From: Candidatus Rifleibacteriota bacterium
GTDB lineage: Bacteria; Riflebacteria; Ozemobacteria; Ozemobacterales; Ozemobacteraceae
Length of the DNA stretch: 9,284 nt
Reading direction: 5' to 3'
Assembly (NCBI GenBank): GCA_029565415.1
Contig: JAKQOH010000195.1
Coordinates: 1-9,284, forward strand
Part shown: positions 1-6,877 of the stretch, piece by piece
How the letters are laid out: every line of letters begins with the position of its first letter
Numbering within the stretch: the first letter of the stretch is position 1
Position numbers and translations under genes: made by a program
The notes under the pieces: generated by a model
Told to the model about the DNA's origin: nothing
Databases searched by the model: none
Seen by the model: the letters and a program-made list of their open reading frames with translations, nothing else

Positions 1-1
1 G

Positions 2-1321
2 CAACTGGACGCTCTCGAAGGCATTTCCGAGCGGTGGCACCGGGGCTGGGGGAACGCGCTGTTCGACAGCCAGGTCCGACAGGGATTCGAAGGGTATTTC
101 CTGGGCATCAACGCCAAGATCAGCCGGCTTCTCGCCGTCTCGCGGCTCACCCATTTTCTGGCCAAGCGCAAGAAGCTCCGCTCCCTCTTCGACGAGGCCG
201 TGGCGGAATACAAGATCCCCCAGGGGCGTCTGACGCACCATGCCCTCGGCGCGGTCAGCCCCGGCAACGTGCTCGCCCTGTACCAGTTCCACACCTCCCA
301 CCAGGAGGACCTGGGCACATTCTACGGGAAAAGAGCCCAAGCAGGGTTCCGCCCGGTCGCCGATTCCGACGGCCAGCTCTACCGGTATTTCCAGGGCACG
401 CGGGACATCCTCGACGGCCTGATCCTGCGCATCGCGAAAGATCCGACCTGGTATAAATACGCGTTCGGATCGCTCGCCGAAGAGGCGATGAACCTCATCT
501 CCCCGATGCAGGAGTCCCTGTTCACGTGGGTCGGGGACACCCGGATCAAAAAGAAACAGACCCGGCTGATCAAACCCGAGCAGGTCGATGCGATGGAGCA
601 GGTCATGCAGCCCGGTGACATCATCATCGAGCGACAGAACTGGTATCTTTCGAACGTTTTCCTGCCCGGCTTCTGGCCCCACGGCGCCCTGTATATCGGC
701 GACGCGCACAGGCTCGCGGCCTTCCTGGACGCTGATCCCGCCGTGAAAGCGTATTACGCGAAGCGCAGCTTCAAGGGATTCCTCGACTGGCTGCAGAAAA
801 CATATCCGGAAAAATATAATCAGTATACGGCCTCTCCCGAAAAGAGCACCCACCCGCCGAGCGTGCTCGAGGCGATCAGCGAGGGCATCGTGCTCAACTC
901 GCTTCGACACACCTGTTACGCCGACTATGTGTCCGTTCTGCGCCCCCGGTTGCCGAAACTCGACATCGCCAAGGCGATCGAGGCCGGTTTTTACTACAAC
1001 GGCCGGCCTTATGACTTCGCCTTCGACTTCTACACCGAGTCGGATCTGGTCTGCACCGAGTTCGTCGTGAAGTGCTACGCGCCGTTCCGGGGCAAGAAGG
1101 GGCTGGTGTTCCAGACCGAAACGGCGATGGGGAAACAGGCGGTGCGGGCCGACGAGTTCATCCGCACGCTGATCCGCGAAAAGGGCACCCCGAAGGCGCA
1201 GCTCGAGTTCGTGTATTTCCTCCGCGGCATCGAGAAATCCGGAAAAGCGGTCGTCGCCGACCAGAACGCCCTCGAAGAGTCCCTGAACTGGCGCGGCGGG
1301 CTTCCCGGCCCCAGGCACTGA
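2..1321 (+). CDS. YiiX/YebB-like NlpC/P60-type cysteine hydrolase, 5' end missing
   Basis: The reading frame is open from the left edge to TGA at 1319-1321, so 439 residues are visible and the true start lies outside the window. A GTG at 200 is an internal codon, not a credible start, because the frame continues upstream with normal protein. Numbering from base 2, residues 1 to about 195 are mainly helical, charged and of unknown function. The catalytic-type part begins near residue 200 with PGDIII, followed by WPHGALYIGD, whose His is residue 227 (codon 680-682). Then comes SDLVCTEFV with Cys351 (codon 1052-1054). This order, His in PHG then Cys in a C[ST]E motif, is that of permuted papain-fold NlpC/P60 enzymes of the YiiX/YebB type (Peptidase C92-like). 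Such proteins are thought to cleave peptide or amide bonds, but the substrate is unknown. The protein is about twice the size of the compact E. coli YiiX. An MFS transporter gene follows after 84 bp. The family call is fairly secure; the role is unknown. Confidence 0.8.
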   Translation, partial: QLDALEGISERWHRGWGNALFDSQVRQGFEGYFLGINAKISRLLAVSRLTHFLAKRKKLRSLFDEAVAEYKIPQGRLTHHALGAVSPGNVLALYQFHTSHQEDLGTFYGKRAQAGFRPVADSDGQLYRYFQGTRDILDGLILRIAKDPTWYKYAFGSLAEEAMNLISPMQESLFTWVGDTRIKKKQTRLIKPEQVDAMEQVMQPGDIIIERQNWYLSNVFLPGFWPHGALYIGDAHRLAAFLDADPAVKAYYAKRSFKGFLDWLQKTYPEKYNQYTASPEKSTHPPSVLEAISEGIVLNSLRHTCYADYVSVLRPRLPKLDIAKAIEAGFYYNGRPYDFAFDFYTESDLVCTEFVVKCYAPFRGKKGLVFQTETAMGKQAVRADEFIRTLIREKGTPKAQLEFVYFLRGIEKSGKAVVADQNALEESLNWRGGLPGPRH

Positions 1322-1338
1322 CGGAATCGCGCACCGCG

Positions 1339-1367
1339 GCCGGGCATCCCGATCGAGCCGGCCCGGC
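1339..1367. other. Intergenic hairpin between hydrolase and MFS genes, not a terminator
   Basis: GCCGGGC at 1339-1345 can pair with GCCCGGC at 1361-1367 around a 15-nt loop. No T-run follows, so I do not call it an intrinsic terminator. The 84-bp gap (1322-1405) shows no promoter I would support. This fits read-through from the hydrolase gene into the transporter gene. In DNA this rich in G and C, a 7-bp GC stem can arise by chance. Confidence 0.25.
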
Positions 1368-1385
1368 AGATGCTGCCCACGACGC

Positions 1386-1394
1386 AGGAAGGGG
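1386..1394 (+). promoter_or_regulatory. Ribosome binding site deciding the MFS start
   Basis: AGGAAGGGG lies 11 nt before ATG 1406. An alternative in-frame ATG at 1370 has no purine-rich stretch before it, so 1406 is preferred. Confidence 0.6.
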
Positions 1395-1405
1395 TCCACA
1401 CGTCC

Positions 1406-2614
1406 ATGACACTCACGTCGCTCGTGAAGTTGCGGATTTTCCTGCCGTTCACCGCCGGGTATTTTCTCTCGTTCCTCCTGCGCAACATCAATGCCGTCAT
1501 TGCCCCGGAACTCACGGCCGAGTTGTCGGTCACGGCTTCGGACCTCGGGCTGCTGACGTCTGCCTACCTGTTCGCGTTCGGAGCCTTCCAACTGCCGCTC
1601 GGCATCCTGCTCGACCGGTACGGCCCGCGCCGCGTCGAAGCGGTGCTGCTGCTGTTCGCCACCGCCGGCTGCCTTCTGTTCGCGACGGGCGGGGGGCTCT
1701 CGAGCCTCGTGATCGGCAGGGCGCTGATCGGTCTCGGGGTCTCGGCTTGTCTGATGGCCTCGTTCAAGGCGTTTTCCCTCTGGTTTTCCGCGGACCGTCT
1801 CGCATCGCTGAATGCGGCCGTCATGGCGGCAGGCGGCCTCGGAGCGCTGACGGCGACGACTCCGATGGCCCTGATCCTCGAACGAACGGGCTGGCGGGGC
1901 ATTTTCTGGGGTCTGGGCCTCCTCGCGCTCGTCGTCGCGGCCGCCGTCTTCTCAACGCCGGAGAAATCCTCCCAGGAGAAGCCCGAGCCCCTGTCGGAAC
2001 TGGTGGGCGGCATCGGTGAGATTCTCCGCACCTCCGCCTTCTGGCGATACATGCCCCAGGCCGCGCTGGTCATGGGCGGGTTCATGGCACTCCAAGGGCT
2101 CTGGGCCATTCCCTGGCTGATCACGGTCAACGGGTTCACCCGCGATATCGCGGCGTTTCATCTGCTTCTGACCAGTGTCGCGATGCTGATCGGCTTTCTT
2201 TCGCTCGCCACCCTGCTTCCCACCCTGGAATCCCACGGCGTGACGCCGGAGCGGATTCTCGTCTGGGGAACGGGCTGCGGCGTGGTCGCGATGGCCCTGA
2301 TCGTCACCGGCATCGGCGACAGCCGCGTGCACTGGTTCGTGCTGGGTATCGTCTTCTCGATCAGCAATCTCTCGTATGCCCTGTTGAGCGAGCAGTTCCC
2401 GTCCCATCTGTTCGGCCGCGTGAACACGCTGCTGAACGTGTTCATTCTCGGCGGGGCGTTCGGAATCCAGTGGAGCATCGGACTCGCGATCGACGCGCTC
2501 GGCCGGGCGGGATTCTCCCAGCCCGCCGCGATGCAAGCGGCCTTCATCGGGCTGCTCGCCGTCCAGCTCCTCTCCTGGGTGCCGCTCATCCTTCCGAAGC
2601 CGCGAAAATGCTGA
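1406..2614 (+). CDS. Major facilitator superfamily (MFS) transporter
   Basis: This is a 402-residue inner-membrane protein, a usual length for a 12-TM MFS carrier, with hydrophobic segments along its whole length. MFS motif A is clear in the loop between TM2 and TM3: GILLDRYGPRR at residues 66-76, with Asp70, Arg71, Gly73 and Arg75/76 in place. TM1 carries a conserved-looking Arg-Asn (26-27). TM4 follows with IGRALIGLGVSACL. The charged central cytoplasmic loop, rich in Glu, Lys and Ser, is at about residues 183-215 and splits the protein into two six-helix halves. The start at ATG 1406 is chosen for its ribosome binding site; ATG 1370 would add 12 residues. The gene lies 84 bp after the hydrolase gene with no clear terminator between, so the two may share a transcript. 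The transported substrate cannot be read from the sequence; uptake or export of a small solute by proton coupling is a family-level guess. The sequence reminds me of proteobacterial MFS proteins, an impression from memory only. Confidence 0.9.
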   Translation: MTLTSLVKLRIFLPFTAGYFLSFLLRNINAVIAPELTAELSVTASDLGLLTSAYLFAFGAFQLPLGILLDRYGPRRVEAVLLLFATAGCLLFATGGGLSSLVIGRALIGLGVSACLMASFKAFSLWFSADRLASLNAAVMAAGGLGALTATTPMALILERTGWRGIFWGLGLLALVVAAAVFSTPEKSSQEKPEPLSELVGGIGEILRTSAFWRYMPQAALVMGGFMALQGLWAIPWLITVNGFTRDIAAFHLLLTSVAMLIGFLSLATLLPTLESHGVTPERILVWGTGCGVVAMALIVTGIGDSRVHWFVLGIVFSISNLSYALLSEQFPSHLFGRVNTLLNVFILGGAFGIQWSIGLAIDALGRAGFSQPAAMQAAFIGLLAVQLLSWVPLILPKPRKC

Positions 2615-2627
2615 TCCCTGGCCGTGT

Positions 2628-2656
2628 TTGACGCTCCCGCGAACCGTCCCTATAAT
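2628..2656 (+). promoter_or_regulatory. Strong sigma70-type promoter for the exported helical protein
   Basis: The -35 box TTGACG (2628-2633, 5 of 6 consensus bases) and the -10 box TATAAT (2651-2656, 6 of 6) are separated by 17 bp, the optimal spacing. Transcription should start near 2663, giving a leader of about 35 nt before ATG 2698. It sits in the only gap between the MFS stop and the next gene. Such a close consensus match in GC-rich DNA is unlikely by chance and predicts strong, housekeeping-type expression. Confidence 0.85.
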
Positions 2657-2681
2657 TGTACAAATCCTCATTCGTATCAGC

Positions 2682-2694
2682 AGGAGAGGTGGAG
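2682..2694 (+). promoter_or_regulatory. Extended ribosome binding site of the exported helical protein
   Basis: The purine-rich run AGGAGAGGTGGAG holds two overlapping Shine-Dalgarno-like cores: AGGAG (2682-2686), 11 nt before ATG 2698, and AGGTGG (2687-2692), 5 nt before it. It fixes the start at 2698. A possible earlier TTG at 2656 overlaps the -10 box and cannot be in the transcript if that promoter is used. Confidence 0.75.
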
Positions 2695-2697
2695 CGT

Positions 2698-3858
2698 ATG
2701 AACCGACGATATTCCGGCAGCATGATCGCGATCGCCCTGTTGGGCGTATTCTTTGCCATCACAGGGGTCACGCCGGTCCGCGGTGGCATCATCAGCGATG
2801 CGAAATTCGTCATGAATAACGGGGCGGCGATGGTTTCGCATTCCCGCAACATCACCTCGGGCGTCCGTGAGTTGTACCGTGAGCGCCAGTCGGTCCGCAG
2901 CTTCATCGAGAGCGCCGCGACGCTGATCAAGGCGTATCGCAGCCTTTCGGCGAACAAGAGCGCCAACATTCCGCAGATCATCGAGATCGCGGGGGCCATC
3001 GACACGCTGGTGCGTGAATACAACAATGTCGGCCCCAAGGCGTCAGCCGTTTTCGGCCGCATCAAGCCCGACCTCAAATTCTTCGAATCGATGCAGGAAG
3101 TGAAAAACGTCCAGGTCGGCCGGCAAGGCGAGAGCCTCCAGATCCGCACGATCCCGGACGGTTCAGTCGGCAAACTCGCGGGGTTGTCCGGCTGGTCGCG
3201 GGTCTTCGATGCGATCAAGGAAAAGCCGTCGAATCTGTTCCGCTGGGGCCGGTTGCGCGATGAGTATTCCCTCGGCAAGGCCGAAGGCCAGCTCGCCCTG
3301 AAGGCCTGCCAGATCGCGATGGAAGGCATGTCCTACTACGACGAGGCGAACCGGTCGCTCACCGAACTGCTCGACATCCGCAAACAGATCAACGGCATCA
3401 TGGGCGGGAATCTCACCGCGATCCTGAACGCCGGAACCACGATCAACAAGATCCAGAGCGCCGGCGGCTCGGTCGAGCGGCTTTCGGGCCTGATCGAAAG
3501 CGCCACACCGAGGTTCAACCAGCGGTTCGCCGAACTTGCGACCGCCCAGGACGCCTACCTGAAGATTCACCAGGTATATCGGCAGAAATACAACCCCCAG
3601 CCCGTCACGACGACCGGATCGACGGCCGCTACGACCTCCGCCACGTCGGCGGCTCCGCGCACGGGTGCTGCGGCCGGCCCGGCCGCCACGACCGGAACCG
3701 ACCTGCGAACCGCAATGGCCGCGTATCAGAAAGCCTATCAGGAGTACACGGCCTGCGCCCAGGATTCGAACGTGACGCAGCAGCAGGTCGACACCGCCCT
3801 CCGGAATCTCCGGGCCGCGCGCGACGAGTATGAACGGGCCAAAGCGGCCGCAAAGTAA
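2698..3858 (+). CDS. Exported helical/coiled-coil protein of unknown function
   Basis: This 386-residue protein belongs to no family I recognise. The N-terminus is a probable Sec signal peptide: Arg3-Arg4, a hydrophobic core at residues 9-24, and likely cleavage after Gly29 or Gly30 (TPVRG-G). There is no lipobox Cys. Residues 31-300 are predicted mostly alpha-helical, with many Ala, Glu, Arg, Ile and Leu and stretches that look like coiled coil. Residues 303-334 are a low-complexity Thr/Ala/Ser/Gly linker with no charged residue except one Arg and a final Asp, probably flexible. Residues 335-386 form a C-terminal charged helical hairpin ending in Lys. There are two Cys, 204 and 353, which could form a disulfide if the protein is extracytoplasmic. 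The gene has its own strong promoter and terminator, so it is a single-gene unit expressed apart from its neighbours. A structural or envelope-associated role is possible but not shown. Confidence 0.85.
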   Translation: MNRRYSGSMIAIALLGVFFAITGVTPVRGGIISDAKFVMNNGAAMVSHSRNITSGVRELYRERQSVRSFIESAATLIKAYRSLSANKSANIPQIIEIAGAIDTLVREYNNVGPKASAVFGRIKPDLKFFESMQEVKNVQVGRQGESLQIRTIPDGSVGKLAGLSGWSRVFDAIKEKPSNLFRWGRLRDEYSLGKAEGQLALKACQIAMEGMSYYDEANRSLTELLDIRKQINGIMGGNLTAILNAGTTINKIQSAGGSVERLSGLIESATPRFNQRFAELATAQDAYLKIHQVYRQKYNPQPVTTTGSTAATTSATSAAPRTGAAAGPAATTGTDLRTAMAAYQKAYQEYTACAQDSNVTQQQVDTALRNLRAARDEYERAKAAAK

Positions 3859-3879
3859 CTTTCCGAACAGCAGGTTCTG

Positions 3880-3912
3880 ACGGGGCGCCGGCAACAGGCG
3901 CCCCGTTTTTTT
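3880..3912 (+). terminator. Rho-independent terminator after the exported helical protein gene
   Basis: CGGGGCGCC (3881-3889) pairs perfectly with GGCGCCCCG (3897-3905), a 9-bp GC-rich stem with a 7-nt loop, followed by seven T (3906-3912). A3880 can add one A-T pair with the first T. It begins 21 nt after the stop codon and should separate this unit from the phosphatase genes. Confidence 0.93.
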
Positions 3913-3923
3913 CGCGCGGGCGG

Positions 3924-3952
3924 TTGAAGCGATTCTCCGACCGGGTTACACT
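3924..3952 (+). promoter_or_regulatory. Candidate promoter of the two-phosphatase operon
   Basis: TTGAAG (3924-3929) and TACACT (3947-3952) are spaced by 17 bp. Each matches the sigma70 consensus at 4 of 6 positions. The pair lies just after the terminator and would start a transcript near 3959, about 24 nt before ATG 3983. It is weaker than the promoter at 2628 and could be a chance match, but a promoter is needed in this 70-bp gap. Confidence 0.5.
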
Positions 3953-3966
3953 CTTCCGAAAGGTGC

Positions 3967-3973
3967 GAGGGGA
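3967..3973 (+). promoter_or_regulatory. Ribosome binding site of the first phosphatase
   Basis: GAGGGGA ends 9 nt before ATG 3983. It supports this start, which also places the first TM segment right after the N-terminal Arg-Arg pair. Confidence 0.6.
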
Positions 3974-3982
3974 CCAGGCTGG

Positions 3983-6877
3983 ATGAACCACGTTTCCGGG
4001 ATCGCCATCCGCCGCGCGGCGGCGTTGCTCCTGTTCGCCGCGGCGCTCGTTCTGATCCCCTTTTGCGCAGCATGGCGCCTCCTCGTCGTCCTCGAGCGGA
4101 ACGAAGCAGACCTTTCGCGGCAAACGGCCTCGGAGGAGCTCCAGGAGATCACCGCCCATCTCGCCCGCCTGGCCCATCCGGAGACGGCCTGCACCGAGTT
4201 CGCCGAACGCCTCTCCCGCACGCTCACCTGGAACGGGGATCTCCGGCCGCTGCTCGCCGCGTGGCCCCAGGACACGGTCCGGCTGTATCTGTTCGACGCC
4301 CGCGGCAGGCGGGTCCAGCGCGCAGGCTGCATGAGCGGCATGCAGGTCGCATCGGAACGGGTGTTCGAAATGCTGCTCCGGGCGGCCCGGGAAGGCGCAA
4401 TCCCGCTTTCCACGATGGAGAAGCGGCAGCTCGAGTCCTTCCTGGGAAGTCACATGCTCCTCCCCCAGTTGGCCTCGCGCGCGAACCATCTGCACGACGG
4501 AACGATCTTCGGGGTCTCAAAATATATTGGATGGTATAACATAAAGGCCCGATCGGGCGGCATTGCCGGCCATCTTCTCGTCTTCATCGACCAGCGCAGG
4601 ATCAGCCCATCCCTGCTTGCATCCAGGGCCTGCGCCCGCATCAGCCGGCTGTGCGGTGCGGAGACGCTGTTCGGGTGGCTCGAGATCGGCAACGGGACAG
4701 GATCGACCCTCGCGAACGGACAACCGGCACCGGCCACTTTTTCCCGGCGACTGGCCCGGTTGTCCGTCAAACCGGTCCATGAGACCCGGCATCGTCTTCT
4801 TGCGCTGAGCGACACCCCCGATGGAATCCGACTGTTCGGGCTCCGGCGGGCCCCCCTGCCGTCGGCTTTCCACGCAAGCCTGCGCAGCCTGCTGGTCGTG
4901 GGGCTGGTCGAGCTTCTGCTGATGGTGGGCTGGTGGGTGGTGTTCGCCCGCTCCCTCGTGCTTCCCCTTCGGCTCCAGCTGCTGGGCTGGTTCGGTCTGG
5001 CCGCCGTCGCCGGCCTCGCCTCGCTCATCGGCTTTGCGCGCGTCTACGGGGAAGCGCGCCAGGCAACCCTGATCCGGAACACCCGCGAGGCGGCGGTCCG
5101 CCTGCTGCAGAAAACCGACGGCAATTTCGGCCCCTCCTTCGCCCCTCTCACCCGCCAGTACCGGCAGGCGGCGCGCGAACTCGAGGCGGCCGGCGGTCGT
5201 GGCGGATCCCTTTCCGAGCGGCTTGCCACCCCGGCCGCGAACCGGGAGTTCGCCGCGGCATGTTATATCTCGGCAACCGGGGGGATCCTCTCCCGGCTGA
5301 TTGCGACGCCCGGAACGACGACCGGCAACTTCGCCTCGGAACAGCCCGTATTCATCCGGGATCTGGCCTGCCAGATCATGAACCGGTTCAATTCGGCCAC
5401 GGATACGCCGGGAGCGGTGAAAACGAGTTCCCAGAACATGCTCACGGCTCTTCTCTCCCGGCCCGTCGAGCAGTTGGTCCGGCAGCGCGGCACCCTTCAG
5501 CCGATGACGCTCAACGGGGTCAACGCTACGGTGTTTCTCGAATTGATCTGCGACGCGGCCAGCCAGGCGACGGCCAGCCTGGTCATCCTCCACGACACCG
5601 CCGCCCTCGAGGCCTTGTATCTGAGCCGGACGGCGGAACATCTGGCCAGCCACACCCGGCACCGGCTGCTTGCGCTTCCCAAGCGGGCTTCGAGCCGGCT
5701 TCCGGCGGTCCCTCCCCGCGGCATGCTGCGCGAGCCCGATCTCGACCGGCTCCTGGAGCTGCTGGATCTCACCGGATCGGTCCAGCACCGGCTGGGGCGC
5801 ATCGGTGGGGAGCGGATGCTTATCACGGCGGTTCCCGGCCAGGCGATGTCGGATTATCACCTGTTCCTGATGACCCCGTTCCAGCCGATCGACGACCAGG
5901 TGCGCGCGGTCTCGTCCCGGATCACCCTTCTCGCCGTTGCAGGGACCGGCTTTTCCCTGGTGCTGGCCTGGATGTTCGCGGGGCATCTGTTGGGCCCGAT
6001 GCGGGCGCTGACCGCGGGGATCGACCGGCTTTCGGCGATGCAGCTCGACGAGCCCGTCACGGTCGAGACGGGGGATGAACTGCAGCAGATCGGCGAAGGG
6101 GTCACCGAGATCATGGATGACCTGCAGGAGCGGGCCCTCGCGAAAACCGTCCAGGAGCAGCTGATCCAGGGCAAGCCGCTCACCGGCCCTGGATGGCACC
6201 TGCAGGGCTGGAGCCGGACCGCCTCGGATATCGGCGGTGAGATTTTCGACATGCTCGAGCTGCCCGACGGCCGCCTGGCCTTCATGACGGGAGACGTTGC
6301 CGCCCGCGGGGTCAGTGCCGCGCTGGTGATGACGATGGCCAAAACGGCGGTCCGACTGTTCCTCGACGAGCCCGACACCACGCCGACCGTCGTCCTGAGC
6401 GAACTCGACCGGCATTTCCGGCTCCATGCCCGGCGGCTCAGCCGGGTCGGCATGTTCCTGGCGATATATACGCCAAAAGATTATACGATCAGATATTCCG
6501 CCACCGGCAGGCTGTTCCCCATCCTCCTCTCCGATGCTGCCCCCCAGCTTCTTCCCGTGGACGGGGACGGGCTCGGGGCCGGCTCCAGCGGCCGGGCCTG
6601 TCCCGAGCACCGCCTCGTCCTCGAAGAGGGCTCTCGGATCGTGATCTGCACCGACGGGGTCATCGACGCGCGGGATCAGGCCGGTCGTCCGGCCGGCCCG
6701 GACGGGATCTGCGACCTTCTCGAGGGGCTCCGCGCCGAGGCCCCGGACCAGCTTGGCGAACGGCTCTGGGAGGCCCTCGATGCCTGGCAGGGCGGGCGGC
6801 GCCCCGAGGACGATCAGACCATTCTGGCCCTGGCAAGAACCCCTGATCCTGCATCCGAAATGGGGAACGGCGCATGA
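3983..6877 (+). CDS. Dual-sensor membrane receptor with HAMP and divergent SpoIIE-type PP2C phosphatase
   Basis: The protein has 964 residues. Four TM segments are visible: about 12-31, 303-322, 331-351 and 647-667. Arg10-Arg11 before TM1 and the basic loop between TM2 and TM3 suggest a cytoplasmic N-terminus, which leaves two large extracytoplasmic regions (32-302 and 352-646) of unassigned fold. A HAMP-like linker (about 668-721, with GPM and GDEL) leads to a SpoIIE/RsbU-type Ser/Thr phosphatase (about 737-955). By family, such domains dephosphorylate anti-sigma-factor antagonists of the STAS type. Likely metal-site acidic residues are Glu753 (in GGEIFD), Asp771 (GDV), Asp891 (TDGV) and Asp943 (EDDQT). 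The usual GGD is GGE here, the GHG after DV is ARG (774-776), and the usual NAGH is ATGR (to Arg843), so activity may be altered. The stop overlaps the start of a paralogue, so the two are translationally coupled. No cognate STAS or kinase gene is in the window. Family is certain; ligand and target are unknown. Confidence 0.92.
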   Translation: MNHVSGIAIRRAAALLLFAAALVLIPFCAAWRLLVVLERNEADLSRQTASEELQEITAHLARLAHPETACTEFAERLSRTLTWNGDLRPLLAAWPQDTVRLYLFDARGRRVQRAGCMSGMQVASERVFEMLLRAAREGAIPLSTMEKRQLESFLGSHMLLPQLASRANHLHDGTIFGVSKYIGWYNIKARSGGIAGHLLVFIDQRRISPSLLASRACARISRLCGAETLFGWLEIGNGTGSTLANGQPAPATFSRRLARLSVKPVHETRHRLLALSDTPDGIRLFGLRRAPLPSAFHASLRSLLVVGLVELLLMVGWWVVFARSLVLPLRLQLLGWFGLAAVAGLASLIGFARVYGEARQATLIRNTREAAVRLLQKTDGNFGPSFAPLTRQYRQAARELEAAGGRGGSLSERLATPAANREFAAACYISATGGILSRLIATPGTTTGNFASEQPVFIRDLACQIMNRFNSATDTPGAVKTSSQNMLTALLSRPVEQLVRQRGTLQPMTLNGVNATVFLELICDAASQATASLVILHDTAALEALYLSRTAEHLASHTRHRLLALPKRASSRLPAVPPRGMLREPDLDRLLELLDLTGSVQHRLGRIGGERMLITAVPGQAMSDYHLFLMTPFQPIDDQVRAVSSRITLLAVAGTGFSLVLAWMFAGHLLGPMRALTAGIDRLSAMQLDEPVTVETGDELQQIGEGVTEIMDDLQERALAKTVQEQLIQGKPLTGPGWHLQGWSRTASDIGGEIFDMLELPDGRLAFMTGDVAARGVSAALVMTMAKTAVRLFLDEPDTTPTVVLSELDRHFRLHARRLSRVGMFLAIYTPKDYTIRYSATGRLFPILLSDAAPQLLPVDGDGLGAGSSGRACPEHRLVLEEGSRIVICTDGVIDARDQAGRPAGPDGICDLLEGLRAEAPDQLGERLWEALDAWQGGRRPEDDQTILALARTPDPASEMGNGA
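6862..6867 (+). promoter_or_regulatory. Ribosome binding site of the second phosphatase inside the first gene
   Basis: GGGGAA ends 6 nt before ATG 6874, within the last codons of the upstream gene. With the ATGA overlap at 6874-6877 (start ATG, stop TGA) it indicates translational coupling. Confidence 0.55.

Noticed and set aside
1339..1367. The hairpin after the hydrolase gene as a transcription terminator.
   Set aside because: It has a short stem and a large loop, and no T-run follows.
1072..2019. A plus-strand frame of 315 residues spanning the end of the hydrolase gene and half of the MFS gene.
   Set aside because: Its composition is Arg/Pro/Gly-rich and it overlaps two well-supported genes in another frame.
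2698..3858. Vague resemblance of the exported helical protein to VirB5/TrbJ-type secretion components.
   Set aside because: It rests only on helical, Ala- and Gln-rich composition plus a signal peptide, and no other conjugation or type IV secretion gene is nearby.
1952..3894. Long minus-strand open frames (1952-2671, 2586-3329, 3163-3894) antisense to the MFS and exported-protein genes.
   Set aside because: They have low-complexity Arg/Gly/Pro-rich translations, overlap one another, and run against a plus-strand promoter and terminator.
4519..4549. A possible internal promoter (TATAAC preceded by TG) in an AT-rich island of the first phosphatase gene.
   Set aside because: No credible -35 box lies 16-18 bp upstream, and the bases encode ordinary Tyr, Ile, Asn and Lys residues.
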